From contig NZ_BBJS01000062.1 in NCBI RefSeq assembly GCF_000739895.2, forward strand, positions 1 to 64,000: a stretch of DNA of 64,000 nucleotides, read 5' to 3'. The position numbers were made by a program, and so were the translations under genes. The notes beneath the pieces were generated by a model. It searched no databases, was not told where the DNA came from, and saw nothing but the letters and a program-made list of their open reading frames with translations. This stretch comes from Sphingomonas paucimobilis NBRC 13935. Its GTDB lineage: Bacteria; Pseudomonadota; Alphaproteobacteria; Sphingomonadales; Sphingomonadaceae. How positions within the stretch are numbered: the first letter of the stretch is position 1; each line of letters opens with the position of its first letter. Of this stretch, positions 18,398 through 26,705 are shown in pieces.

Positions 18398-18823
18398 GTG
18401 AGCGATCCATCTACCATCGGCGAGCGGATCAGGGCGGTACGGCTGAGAACCGGATTAGGACAGGAGGCGTTCGCCAAGGCGCTGGGCTATTCCAAGCGCG
18501 CGCTGGTCAGCTGGGAACTGGGCGGGGCCGAGCCACCAGTTGCCCTGATGGGGAAGCTCCGCCGCGATTATGACGTCGATCCCGAATGGGTGATCTTGGG
18601 CGAGGACACTGTGCCTCGGAGCTACTATGGCCCTGTCGACTGGGACCGGCTCGATCGCCTGCGCAGCGACGTGGACGCCGTTTGCAGGGATGTAGGGCTA
18701 AAGCTGCCTGACGAACGCAGTCAGGCGCTCGCACGCGTACTATACGACGGGGGGGCGGACGCGGGCGCCGCCAATCGCAAGCAGCTGCGCGGCACGTTGC
18801 TCGCCTTGTCGCTGGGGGACTGA
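18398..18823 (+). CDS. XRE-family transcriptional regulator
   Basis: About 141 residues from GTG at 18398 (VSDPSTIGERIR); upstream in-frame codons exist, but the added sequence does not look like protein. A Cro/CI-type helix-turn-helix covers about residues 8-62 (IRAVRLRTGLGQEAFAKALG, YSKRALVSWELGGAEPP). The C-terminal part is helical and charged. The gene diverges from the mobilisation operon, so it may control relaxase expression. The 130-bp gap between them holds repeated ATGATA and an imperfect inverted repeat at about 18329-18361. A small membrane-protein gene follows 2 bp after its stop. Confidence 0.75.
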   Translation: MSDPSTIGERIRAVRLRTGLGQEAFAKALGYSKRALVSWELGGAEPPVALMGKLRRDYDVDPEWVILGEDTVPRSYYGPVDWDRLDRLRSDVDAVCRDVGLKLPDERSQALARVLYDGGADAGAANRKQLRGTLLALSLGD

Positions 18824-18825
18824 AG

Positions 18826-19092
18826 ATGAGCGGACCTTCGAAGGAGCAGCTAGCGGCTTGGACGGCCGATACCAAACGCGTCGGGTTCGCGCGGCGCAAC
18901 TGGCCCGTCGTGCGCCGATTGGCGGGGCTGACCGTCGCACTGTTGCTGGCAGGCCTGGGCGTCAGTCTGCTGGATTACCCCCCTGTCCTGACAGCCGCTT
19001 GCTGGGTGGCGGCGGCCATCGCCGGCATGGCCATGCTCGTCTGGTTCTTCGATCCCCGCCGCTTCAAACAACGGCCGCCCGGCACGTTCTGA
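18826..19092 (+). CDS. Small two-helix membrane protein, unknown function
   Basis: 88 residues, starting 2 bp after the XRE regulator stop. A basic amphipathic N-terminus precedes two transmembrane helices at about 32-50 (LAGLTVALLLAGLGVSLLDY) and 55-74. The tail is basic and proline-containing (FDPRRFKQRPPGTF). No family was recognised. Its place between a regulator and the mobilisation region suggests a plasmid-maintenance or transfer accessory, but nothing in the sequence proves it. Confidence 0.6.
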   Translation: MSGPSKEQLAAWTADTKRVGFARRNWPVVRRLAGLTVALLLAGLGVSLLDYPPVLTAACWVAAAIAGMAMLVWFFDPRRFKQRPPGTF

Positions 19093-19554
19093 TCGCGCTG
19101 GCGCAAGCATACAGCAGGGTTCGATACCAGCCGGTGCTGGCGCCCCGGTCTTATCCATGACGCTTGCCGAGAGATGGGCCGTGCCTCCAAGGGGCGGTGC
19201 ACGGGCCGCATGCCTGCGACCCTCAGGCGCCGTACAGCCCGATGAAGCATAGTCTCCGTAGCGCTGTAGCAGCCTTGTAGCACGTCAGAAGGCAGCTTTC
19301 GTGAAAGCTGTAGCACGATCGATATTCTGCTACAGTCATGATAAATCGTGGTTTTTCGATCCGTGCGCGACCGCTATCCATAGCGTGGTGTGTGCCCCCT
19401 CCCTGCACGATCCGGACGCTTGCCGTATCAATACCGTGATGCTCCGGCATTCATTCCGGCTTCCGGCGGGGCACCCAGACCGGCTTGTCAGCCGGATAGT
19501 GGACTCGTGGTCATTCTACTTGGATTGCGCCATCCATGGCGCAGGACAGCAGGT
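19093..19554. other. Non-coding, repeat-bearing gap near the relaxase (oriT candidate region)
   Basis: 460 bp without a convincing gene. It contains three CTGTAGCA/TTGTAGCA repeats, one inverted copy and an 8-bp palindrome, listed separately. Position beside the mobilisation genes makes it a candidate for the transfer origin or a control locus. Confidence 0.45.
19264..19335. repeat. TGTAGCA repeat cluster with palindrome
   Basis: CTGTAGCAG at 19264-19272, TTGTAGCAC at 19275-19283 and CTGTAGCAC at 19308-19316 are direct repeats; CTGCTACAG at 19327-19335 is the inverted copy. Between them CAGCTTTC-GT-GAAAGCTG (19293-19310) is a perfect 8-bp inverted repeat. Such clustering is typical of oriT or of an operator for a plasmid regulator. 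Confidence 0.55.
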
Positions 19555-20421
19555 TCAATGCGAGCTGCTGTAGATACTGCCCGTTACCGGTTCTGCTGCA
19601 ACCAGTATCCTCTCGGCGGCACGACGCTGCCGCGCCCAGGCGCGCTGCTCTTCGCCGATCCGAGAATCTCCGTCTCCGGGCTCTGAACCCAAGGCAGGTT
19701 CGGGTTTCTCCATCACCTGGACCCCTTCGGCACGTAGTGCCGCCTCCTTGCGTCTGGCACGCTCCTGCTGGACCGCAATGGTCATGTCGGACCTCACAAG
19801 GACGTAATTGGGCTCGTACCGATGCTGGCGCATCAGCTCAGCGAGCGCGCGGACGGCGAGGTCGTCACCGACCACGGCATGAACCGCGCGTAGCCAGCGG
19901 GGCGAGGCGTAACGGTGCTTTAGCGTCCAGAGTATCCGCCCTATCTCAGTGCCGAGCAGCATAATCCAGAGGATGACCATGCCTTGCCCGAGCACGAGCG
20001 GCCTGGTCCCGATCACCTTGGCGATACCGATCGTCGCTATCAGCATCGGTAGAACGGCCATGAGGCTGATCCCGTAGGGGATGATGCTTAGTTGGCTCAC
20101 TTCCCATCGTGCGACCAATCGGTCAGCCACAGGGATATGCTTAGCCACGCAGGGACCATGGCTGCTCGCTGACCAGCTATCGTTATGCTGAAAATGGTTA
20201 TGGGCCCCGCTGTCCCGGCGATCGTCGTGCTGCCAGTCACACTGGCAATCATTCGGCCGGGTGGAGCCATAGGGATTGCCGGCGACGTCGGGTGTCTCCG
20301 CCCCGGCGATCGTCGGCAATCCGGTCGCCGGATTGATGTCCATGCCGTCGCTGCCGATCCCCGGGTTATCCGGCATTGTCCTGTCTTCGAACCAGATGGC
20401 AATGCGCTCGAACAGTCTCAT
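19555..20421 (-). CDS. Membrane protein with long charged tail, unknown function
   Basis: 288 residues from ATG at 20421. The first 100 residues are polar, rich in Asp, Asn and His (DWQHDDRRDS), with no signal peptide. Two transmembrane helices lie at about 112-135 (IIPYGISLMAVLPMLIATIG) and 142-162. A helical cytoplasmic domain follows (WLRAVHAVVGDDLAVRALAE), then an Arg/Glu-rich coiled-coil-like stretch at 215-275. It is divergent from a small XRE gene with a shared palindromic operator. No family was recognised; a transfer-associated or plasmid-maintenance role is only suggested by location. Confidence 0.6.
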   Translation of the reverse strand: MRLFERIAIWFEDRTMPDNPGIGSDGMDINPATGLPTIAGAETPDVAGNPYGSTRPNDCQCDWQHDDRRDSGAHNHFQHNDSWSASSHGPCVAKHIPVADRLVARWEVSQLSIIPYGISLMAVLPMLIATIGIAKVIGTRPLVLGQGMVILWIMLLGTEIGRILWTLKHRYASPRWLRAVHAVVGDDLAVRALAELMRQHRYEPNYVLVRSDMTIAVQQERARRKEAALRAEGVQVMEKPEPALGSEPGDGDSRIGEEQRAWARQRRAAERILVAAEPVTGSIYSSSH

Positions 20422-20448
20422 GTCAGCACTCCCGATCGGCTGTTCACA

Positions 20449-20471
20449 CGATATACGTTTTTCGTATATCG
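20449..20471. promoter_or_regulatory. Palindromic operator between divergent genes
   Basis: CGATATACG and CGTATATCG (9-bp perfect arms) flank five T residues. The site lies in the short gap between the divergent membrane-protein and XRE genes and is much more AT-rich than its surroundings. It probably overlaps both promoters and is the likely binding site of the adjacent XRE regulator. Confidence 0.65.
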
Positions 20472-20496
20472 CTCAAGCCGGTCTAGACACTTCGGG

Positions 20497-20745
20497 GTGC
20501 CCATCTCCCATGCCCCATCTGACCTGCACGCCCGCATCGTTGCTGCGCTGACCGTGGCGCGGCGGGACGCCGGGCTTCGTCAGGTCGACCTCGCGAAACG
20601 GCTCGGATGGAAGCAGGCTTATGTATCGCGCTACGAGACCGGCGAGCGTCAGTTGAGCGTCGACGATTATGTCGCAGTTTCCTTGGCGATCGGGGTTGAT
20701 CCGGTGGCATTGCTCGGCGAGCTTCTCTCCGAAAGCCGGTCGTGA
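20497..20745 (+). CDS. Small XRE-family regulator
   Basis: 82 residues from GTG at 20497; the frame is open further upstream, but that sequence is antisense to the neighbouring gene and crosses the operator. A single Cro/CI helix-turn-helix covers most of the protein: LHARIVAALTVARRDAGLRQ, then VDLAKRLGWKQAYVSRYETG and ERQLSVDDYVAVSLAIG. It is a minimal HTH_XRE repressor with no sensor domain. It probably binds the palindrome at 20449-20471 and represses both itself and the divergent gene. A 65-bp inverted repeat lies beyond its 3' end. Confidence 0.75.
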   Translation: MPISHAPSDLHARIVAALTVARRDAGLRQVDLAKRLGWKQAYVSRYETGERQLSVDDYVAVSLAIGVDPVALLGELLSESRS

Positions 20746-20863
20746 TCTCTGTGTAGGCCGCTTGTCGATGCGATGTGCGGGCGGCTTGAACATATCCCGC
20801 CATCGTTTGGTAAACCAACAAACGCCTTCACTATGGCGGCGCGACGTTGCGGCTCTGGAGCAG

Positions 20864-20928
20864 GCAAGTTAGGTGTTGTACCGGTACACGCGTCAGCGCG
20901 TTCCGGTACAACACGGTCCTTACTTGCC
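20864..20928. repeat. Long imperfect inverted repeat between convergent genes
   Basis: The outer arms GGCAAGT/ACTTGCC and inner arms TGTTGTACCGG/CCGGTACAACA pair across a GC-rich loop, giving a stem-loop of about 65 nt. It lies between the 3' ends of the XRE gene and the UDP-glucose dehydrogenase gene. There is no T-tract, so it is not a standard intrinsic terminator. Confidence 0.6.
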
Positions 20929-20995
20929 TCCGGCTCGACGGTATCTTGGCTCTGCGAGGCGGACGGTCGCTGCCCCTACGGGGAGCAGAAGGCGG

Positions 20996-22162
20996 TCAAT
21001 CCGAGCCGAAAATGTCTCGCGTGAACAGCTTGTCCGCGACATCGGCAAGTTCGGGGTCGTTGCGGTTGGCGATGATGACGTCGCTTTCCTGCTTGAAGGC
21101 AGCGATGTCGCGATAGACCTTCGAGCCGAAGAAGCTGTCTTCGCCCAGGCTGGGCTCGAAGACGACGACCTCGATCCCCTTGGCCTTGATCCGCTTCATG
21201 ATGCCCTGGATCGAGGACTGGCGGAAATTGTCCGATCCCGCCTTCATCGTCAGGCGGAAGATGCCGACCTTTTGGGGTCGCTTGGCGATGATCTGGTCGG
21301 CCAGGAAATCCTTGCGGGTGCGGTTGGCGTCGACGATCGCGCGGATCAGGTTCTGGGGGACGTTGGTGTAGTTGGCGAGCAGCTGCTTGGTGTCCTTGGG
21401 CAGGCAATAGCCGCCATAGCCGAAGCTCGGATTGTTATAATGGCTGCCGATACGCGGATCGAGGCCGACGCCCTCGATGATCTGGCGCGTGTCCATGTCG
21501 CCGGCGATGGCATAGCTGTCGAGTTCGTTGAAGAAGGCGACGCGCATCGCGAGATAGGTGTTGGCGAACAGCTTGATCGCCTCGGCCTCGCGGCTGCCGG
21601 TGAACAGGACCGGGATGTCGGCCTTTTCGGCACCCTGGGCGAGCAGGTCGGCGAAGATGCGCGCGCGCTCCGACTGTTCGCCGACGATGATCCGCGAGGG
21701 GTGGAGATTGTCGTGCAGCGCGCGGCCCTCGCGCAGGAATTCGGGGCTGAAGACGACCTGTTGCGTGCTCAGCCGCGCCCGGACATCGTCGATAAAGCCG
21801 ACCGGGATGGTCGATTTGACGACCACGGTGGCGTCCGGTGCATGGGTCTTGGCAAGGGTGATGACCGCCTCGACCGAGGCGGTGTTGAAGCTGTTGGTGT
21901 CGATGTCGTAATTGGTCGGCGTCGCGACGATGACGTAATCGGCACCGGCCAGTGCCGCAGCCGCGTCGGTCGTGGCGGACAGGTTCAGCGTGCGGCCGGT
22001 CAGGAAATCCTGCAGCTCGGCATCGATGATCGGCGAGGTGCGGGCATTGACCATCGCCACCCGATCGGCCGAGATGTCGACCGCGACGACCTCGTTATGC
22101 TGCGCCAGCAAGACGGCGTTCGACAGGCCGACATAGCCCAAGCCAAAAACAGCGATCTTCAT
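20996..22162 (-). CDS. ugd: UDP-glucose 6-dehydrogenase
   Basis: 388 residues, normal for the short Ugd form. The NAD-binding Rossmann fold starts at residue 1 (KIAVFGLGYVGLSNAVLLAQ, GxGxxG). The substrate and catalytic motifs are clear: VVVKSTIPVGF, FSPEFLREG, and the thiolate block FGYGGYCLPKDTKQL with the catalytic Cys, plus the conserved Lys/Asn of IKLFANTYLA. It oxidises UDP-glucose to UDP-glucuronate, a precursor for acidic EPS. GalU, which makes its substrate, is 34 kb away on the opposite strand, so precursor genes are dispersed. It appears monocistronic. Confidence 0.95.
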   Translation of the reverse strand: MKIAVFGLGYVGLSNAVLLAQHNEVVAVDISADRVAMVNARTSPIIDAELQDFLTGRTLNLSATTDAAAALAGADYVIVATPTNYDIDTNSFNTASVEAVITLAKTHAPDATVVVKSTIPVGFIDDVRARLSTQQVVFSPEFLREGRALHDNLHPSRIIVGEQSERARIFADLLAQGAEKADIPVLFTGSREAEAIKLFANTYLAMRVAFFNELDSYAIAGDMDTRQIIEGVGLDPRIGSHYNNPSFGYGGYCLPKDTKQLLANYTNVPQNLIRAIVDANRTRKDFLADQIIAKRPQKVGIFRLTMKAGSDNFRQSSIQGIMKRIKAKGIEVVVFEPSLGEDSFFGSKVYRDIAAFKQESDVIIANRNDPELADVADKLFTRDIFGSD

Positions 22163-22287
22163 TCGTCACATCCCACCAGTCAGGCGTGTCGGCCTTGTGC
22201 CGTCCGCATGCCTCAATGGGGGGCGCAGGGCAATTGCGGCTGCACGGGGACAGGGGGTCGGCGAACCTCTTCCCTGTCCCGTTTCGT

Positions 22288-22318
22288 CACATTGTCGACC
22301 TGTCGACAATCCTACAGG
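22288..22318. repeat. TGTCGACA-family palindromic site no. 2, between ugd and phytase
   Basis: ATTGTCGA-CCTG-TCGACAAT (22291-22310) is an 8-bp perfect inverted repeat with a 4-bp spacer, followed by CCTACAGG. It lies in the gap upstream of ugd and at the 3' end of the phytase gene, so it could control ugd transcription. Confidence 0.6.
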
Positions 22319-23331
22319 CCCAGTGCCTTCACGATCCTGGCCCAGCTGACATATTTGAAATTCTGGGTGTCCGGCGCATTGTCGCCGTCCTGCGCGACGA
22401 ACAGGCCCTTGGGGTAATCGGGGCCGAAATCGCCCAGCGCCAGCTCGATCCCGTCGGTCTCGCTGGTCCCGTCGATCGCCCCTCCGCCGATGCGGAAGCG
22501 CCCGGCATAGGTCATGTCGGCCAAGCGGTAGAGCGTATAGGCATTGTCGCCCTGGCTGGAGACGACCAGATAGCCACCGGTCTTCCCCTTGGGCGCCAGC
22601 GCCAGCCCTTCGGCATCGGCCACCAGCGTGCGGCCATCGACCCTGGCGATCGGGGTGGCGGTGGTCGGTGCGGCGGGATCGGCGGCAAAGCGCCACAGCC
22701 CGACATCCTCCTCGGCGACGTAGAGCGTGCCCGTACGGTCATCGACCACGCAGCCCTCGGCCTGGGTACCCAGCTTCATGCTGCGCACCGTCTCGACGCG
22801 CGGGGTGGCTCCGGAGACGTGAATGCGCACCTGGTCGATCCGCCCGTCCTTTAGGACGACGAAGCCGAACAGCGCCTTGTCCTTGGCGCGGGTCCACAGG
22901 CACATGCCATAGGCCTCCCCCGCCCCCACCGGATAGCGGCCCATCGGCACCAGCCGGCGCGCCACGGTGTCGAGGGTGAACAGCGCGACATGCGCGTTCG
23001 CCGTGTCGGCGCGGTCGCTGGCCGCGACGATCACGCGGCCCCCCGCCACCTCGCGCAGATCGACATTGTTGAGCCGCGCGGCCGGCGTGAAGGACAGGCG
23101 CTTGCCCTTCAGGTCATAGACATGGATGCCGACCTGCTTGTCGGTGCCGATGACCAGGCTGGCGGCGGGATCGGCCCGGTTGCGCCAGATGGCGGGATCG
23201 TCCGCTGCGTCCGATGTGCTGTCGACCGGATCGGTCTCGGCGCTGGCGGCGACGATCGGTGCCGTGACCGGTGTCGCGGCCGGCACGCTGGCGCACCCGG
23301 CGAGCAGCAGCGCGGGGAGCGCGGCCCTCAC
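22312..23331 (-). CDS. Beta-propeller phytase (3-phytase type), lipoprotein
   Basis: 339 residues from GTG at 23331, overlapping the receptor's stop (GTGA). The lipobox LLLAGC ends the signal peptide near residue 12. The mature protein carries the beta-propeller phytase signatures: DDPAIWRN, GTDKQVGIHVYDLKGK, NNVDLRE, AEGCVVDDRTGTLYVAEED, DAEGLAL and SSQGDNAYTLYR, including the acidic residues that bind the calcium ions of this fold. It releases phosphate from phytate at the cell surface or in the periplasm. Coupling to a TonB receptor suggests uptake of the substrate or product by the same operon. Confidence 0.9.
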   Translation of the reverse strand: MRAALPALLLAGCASVPAATPVTAPIVAASAETDPVDSTSDAADDPAIWRNRADPAASLVIGTDKQVGIHVYDLKGKRLSFTPAARLNNVDLREVAGGRVIVAASDRADTANAHVALFTLDTVARRLVPMGRYPVGAGEAYGMCLWTRAKDKALFGFVVLKDGRIDQVRIHVSGATPRVETVRSMKLGTQAEGCVVDDRTGTLYVAEEDVGLWRFAADPAAPTTATPIARVDGRTLVADAEGLALAPKGKTGGYLVVSSQGDNAYTLYRLADMTYAGRFRIGGGAIDGTSETDGIELALGDFGPDYPKGLFVAQDGDNAPDTQNFKYVSWARIVKALGL

Positions 23332-26126
23332 AGCTTCACCCGCAGGCCGCCGAACAGCGTGTAGCCGAATTTCTCATATTCATAGGTGCGGAAGCGCTCG
23401 CCGAAATAGCGCACGCCCGGCGTGTTGGTCAGGTTCTTGCCCTCGGCGAACAGGTTGATGCCCTTGGCGAGCTGCACGCTGCCCGTCACATCGAGCTGGC
23501 CGCGACCCTCCCAGTACAGGTCGAGCGCGGGATTGTCGGCGTTGATCTCGTCCAGATAGTCCGAGCGCTTGGTATAGGCGACGCGCAGGTTCACCGGCCC
23601 GCGTTCGTAGAAGACGCTGGCGTTCCACATATGCGTCGACTGGCCCGGCAGCGCGAAGCGGCTGCGCCCACCATAGGCGGCGTCGAAGGTCGCGTTGCCC
23701 TTGGTATATGTATAGTTGGCGAAGACGCCCAGGCCGCCCAGCACGCCCGGCAGGAAGCTCAACTGCTGCTGCCAGTTCAGCTCGACGCCGTAGAGCTCGC
23801 CCTTGCGCGCATTGATCGGACGGCTGAGGATCGCGCCGCCCACGCCGTTATACACGCCCGTGCTGGTCAGCGTGTAGCGATAGTCGGTCAGGTCCTTGTA
23901 GAAGCCGTTGACCGAGATCACGCCCAGCGGCCGGATGTAATATTCCAAGCCCGCATCGACATTGTTCGACAAGGTCGGCTTCAGGTCCGGGTTGCCGAAC
24001 TCGACGCGCACGGTGTTGCCCTCGCTCGTCTCCAGCACGCGCGGGGCGATCTGCGGGAAATTGGGGCGGTTGATCGCACGGCTCAGCGCGCCGCGCAGGA
24101 TCAGGTTTGGCGTGAAGGCCTGACGCAGCGTCAGGTTGGGGAAGAAATCGGCATAGCCATTTGTCCCCCGCGCTGTCGTCACGACGCCGGTGCGCGAGAC
24201 GCTGGGCGCGCTGCTCTCGAAATCGGTGGTCTCGACACGCAGCCCCGCGATCAGGGTCGTGCCGTCCTTCACATATTTGGCCATGCCGAACAGGCCGAGG
24301 ATCTTCTCCTCCGCGACATAATCGGCGGTCAGCGACTGAGGCAGGCGACGCTCCGAGGCGGCCTTGGTCGCGTCGAAATAGGCATCGGCCAACCCGGTGT
24401 CGAAGCGCTTGCCCAGCTCATAGCCGAAGTTGCGCGAGTCCTCGTCCGACAAGAGCCCCGCCAGACTCTGCGTCGGCGCGGCCGAGGCGCGACGGTCGCG
24501 GAAGCGCTCTTCATCGGCGTTGATGTGCCGCTCGCGATATTTGCCGCCGCTCGACAGGGTGATGAAATCGCCCAGCGGCACGTCCGAGCGAACCGCCAGC
24601 GTCAGCTCGTCATTCTTGGTCGTGTTCGACCGATAGGCGTTTTCGCGGAAACCGTAGGTGCCGAGCTGGAGATGCTCCTTGGTTGTGAAGAGCGAATAGC
24701 TGGGCAGATCGACATCGGCGAAATCATAGGACAAGGTCGGGCGCAGCGTGGAGCGGAACAGCAGCTCGTCACGGCGCGGATATGTCTGCGAACTCTCGCT
24801 ATAGGCGATATCAGCGCGGATCGTGCCCTCACCCAGCCGCTGCTCGATGCCCGCCGTCGCCGACCAGATCTCGTTCACCTGTTTGCGGTGGCGGACCTGC
24901 TTTTCGATGCGGGTGTTGCGCCAGGTCGCGGCGCGGTCGGTCGATCCGGCCTGGAGCGTGCCCTCGCTCCACAGGATGCCGATGCGGTCGCGGTACTCGT
25001 CATCCTCGAACCGGGCATAGGTGCCGCGCACCCAGGCATGGGTCTGGTCCGACGGCCGCCACTCGAACGTGCCGGTGCCCGCGATACGCTGGCGCTTGGT
25101 GTCGTAATCCTTGAACAGCGTCTCGGTGACGCGCAAGCCTGCGGGCGTCTGGCTCCAGGCATTCTCGACATTGTCGGGGCGGCGATGGGTGCGCGAATAG
25201 CTGCCCGAGAAGAGCAGGCCGAACTGGCGGTCGGAGCCGAAGGTATCGCTGACCGCGGCCGATCCGCGATAGTCGCTGCCCTTGCCGTACTGGTTGTAGC
25301 TGGCGCCCGCCATGCCGGTCAGCGCGAAGCCCTTGCGGTCGAAGGGCGAGCGGGTGGTGATGTTGACCGCGCCCGCGATCGAGTCCGCATCCTGGTACGG
25401 CAGCAGCGACTTGGTCACCTCCAGATTGGCGACGATGTCGGAGGGCAGCGTGTCGAGGTCGACCGCGCGCGTCGTCGGGTCGACCGAGGGGATCTGGATG
25501 CCGTTGACCGAGATGGCGGACCACTCGCTGGGCGCGCCGCGCACGTTGATGTAGCGGCCCTCGCCCTGGTCGCGCTCGATGCCGACGCCGGGCGCGCGCT
25601 GGAGCGCCTCGGCGATGTTGGGATCGGGGAAGCGGCCGATCGCATCCGACGAGATGATGGTGACGGTGTTGTCCGCCGTCCGCTGCTGGTTGAGCGCGCG
25701 CGCGGTATTGTCGAGCAGCGAGGCGCCGGTGACGACGATGTCGCCATCCTCGCCGCTGGCGGCGGGCAGCGTCAGCGAGACCGGGCGACCCCGCTCGGCC
25801 GCCGGCACGATGCGGGTGACGGGCGGGCGGCCGAGATAATCGACCAGCAGCGTGATGTCGCCGGCCTCTTCGGGCGTGACGATGCTGAACTCGCCCTGGA
25901 GATTGGTGGTGGCCTGCGCCCCCGTCCCCTCGACCACGACCCGCGCGCCCGGCAGCGCTACACCGGTCGCGTCATAGATCCGCCCCGATAGGATCGGCCC
26001 CGATGCCGGCACGCCCGCCGGCGTGGCCGCGTCGCTGGCCATGGCGAGCGCAGGGCTCGCGGCAAAGCCCAAAGCGATGAGAGAGGCCCCCGCGAGACCG
26101 CGGATGCCGGAACGGATGGCGTGCAT
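23328..26126 (-). CDS. TonB-dependent receptor, phytase-linked
   Basis: About 932 residues from ATG at 26126, chosen because GGGGGAG lies about 6 nt upstream; an open extension to 26159 lacks this. The signal peptide ends near ASPALAMA. A carboxypeptidase-regulatory-like domain follows (ILSGRIYDATGVALPGARVV), then the TonB box/plug (GDIVVTGASLLDN, IAEALQRAPGVGIERDQGEG, RYINVRG) and a 22-strand-type barrel ending YTLFGGLRVKL. The N-terminal beta domain is common in sphingomonad and Caulobacter receptors. It is translationally coupled to the phytase gene, so phytate, inositol phosphates or their metal complexes are plausible ligands (inference). Confidence 0.92.
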   Translation of the reverse strand: MHAIRSGIRGLAGASLIALGFAASPALAMASDAATPAGVPASGPILSGRIYDATGVALPGARVVVEGTGAQATTNLQGEFSIVTPEEAGDITLLVDYLGRPPVTRIVPAAERGRPVSLTLPAASGEDGDIVVTGASLLDNTARALNQQRTADNTVTIISSDAIGRFPDPNIAEALQRAPGVGIERDQGEGRYINVRGAPSEWSAISVNGIQIPSVDPTTRAVDLDTLPSDIVANLEVTKSLLPYQDADSIAGAVNITTRSPFDRKGFALTGMAGASYNQYGKGSDYRGSAAVSDTFGSDRQFGLLFSGSYSRTHRRPDNVENAWSQTPAGLRVTETLFKDYDTKRQRIAGTGTFEWRPSDQTHAWVRGTYARFEDDEYRDRIGILWSEGTLQAGSTDRAATWRNTRIEKQVRHRKQVNEIWSATAGIEQRLGEGTIRADIAYSESSQTYPRRDELLFRSTLRPTLSYDFADVDLPSYSLFTTKEHLQLGTYGFRENAYRSNTTKNDELTLAVRSDVPLGDFITLSSGGKYRERHINADEERFRDRRASAAPTQSLAGLLSDEDSRNFGYELGKRFDTGLADAYFDATKAASERRLPQSLTADYVAEEKILGLFGMAKYVKDGTTLIAGLRVETTDFESSAPSVSRTGVVTTARGTNGYADFFPNLTLRQAFTPNLILRGALSRAINRPNFPQIAPRVLETSEGNTVRVEFGNPDLKPTLSNNVDAGLEYYIRPLGVISVNGFYKDLTDYRYTLTSTGVYNGVGGAILSRPINARKGELYGVELNWQQQLSFLPGVLGGLGVFANYTYTKGNATFDAAYGGRSRFALPGQSTHMWNASVFYERGPVNLRVAYTKRSDYLDEINADNPALDLYWEGRGQLDVTGSVQLAKGINLFAEGKNLTNTPGVRYFGERFRTYEYEKFGYTLFGGLRVKL

Positions 26127-26411
26127 GATGCTCCCCCTGGGTGCTGGTCGTGCCGACACCCCCCGGCGCCGGTCGTTCCCGCCCCCGTGGCGGCGCTTTG
26201 TTACGGAGCGATGTTATCAGGATGACGATTGGGTGACGGTGGTGTCACAATCGATTTTGGGCGATGGCCTTCAAGAGGTGTGTTGTTTTGTGGCACGGGC
26301 CAAATGTTCAATTTTTCCAATGCTTCATATGTGCAAGCCATATGCTGAAAATTGATAATTTATATATTTATAATAATCTTGCTACAATCAAATTTATAGA
26401 AATAATATCAT

Positions 26412-26690
26412 TTACTTGAATATGCGCCATAATTCGTCTTTTATTTGGTCAAGCCTTTCATTTACTTCCAGCCTATTTTGGTATTCATCTATCCATATAT
26501 TATATTCGGAAAACCCGCGCCCGCCGGCAACCATCGAGCGATATATAGAGCCAGCTCCGTCTGTATTGCCAGCATCTAACTCTTTCAGCGCATTTTCTAT
26601 GCCTATTATCCAGTTTTTATCTCCTTGAGATTGTAAAATATCATGCGCTTCTTGGAAGAGGGCGCGAGCCTTTGAATTTAAATCAATCAT
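26412..26690 (-). CDS. Probable immunity protein for the Rhs toxin
   Basis: 92 residues, acidic and helical (KARALFQEAHDILQSQGDKN, then WIIGIENALKELDAG), with no signal peptide, so it acts in the cytoplasm. It follows the Rhs gene by 15 bp in the same direction, the standard place for a cognate immunity gene. Its A+T content is far higher than that of the Rhs core, as for the toxin tip, showing that tip and immunity gene were acquired together. No family was recognised. A cytoplasmic immunity protein implies a toxin acting in the cytoplasm. Confidence 0.7.
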   Translation of the reverse strand: MIDLNSKARALFQEAHDILQSQGDKNWIIGIENALKELDAGNTDGAGSIYRSMVAGGRGFSEYNIWIDEYQNRLEVNERLDQIKDELWRIFK

Positions 26691-26705
26691 AATTCACCGT
26701 GCAGG

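Noticed and set aside
20864..20928. Long inverted repeat considered as an integron attC site
   Set aside because: A GTTAGGT core is present, but the paired R-Y-Y-Y-A-A-C and G-T-T-R-R-R-Y boxes are in the wrong order, and there is no integrase or cassette array.
23271..25991. 906-codon plus-strand frame opposite the phytase-linked TonB receptor
   Set aside because: Shadow frame; the minus strand has an unambiguous receptor with signal peptide and ribosome site.
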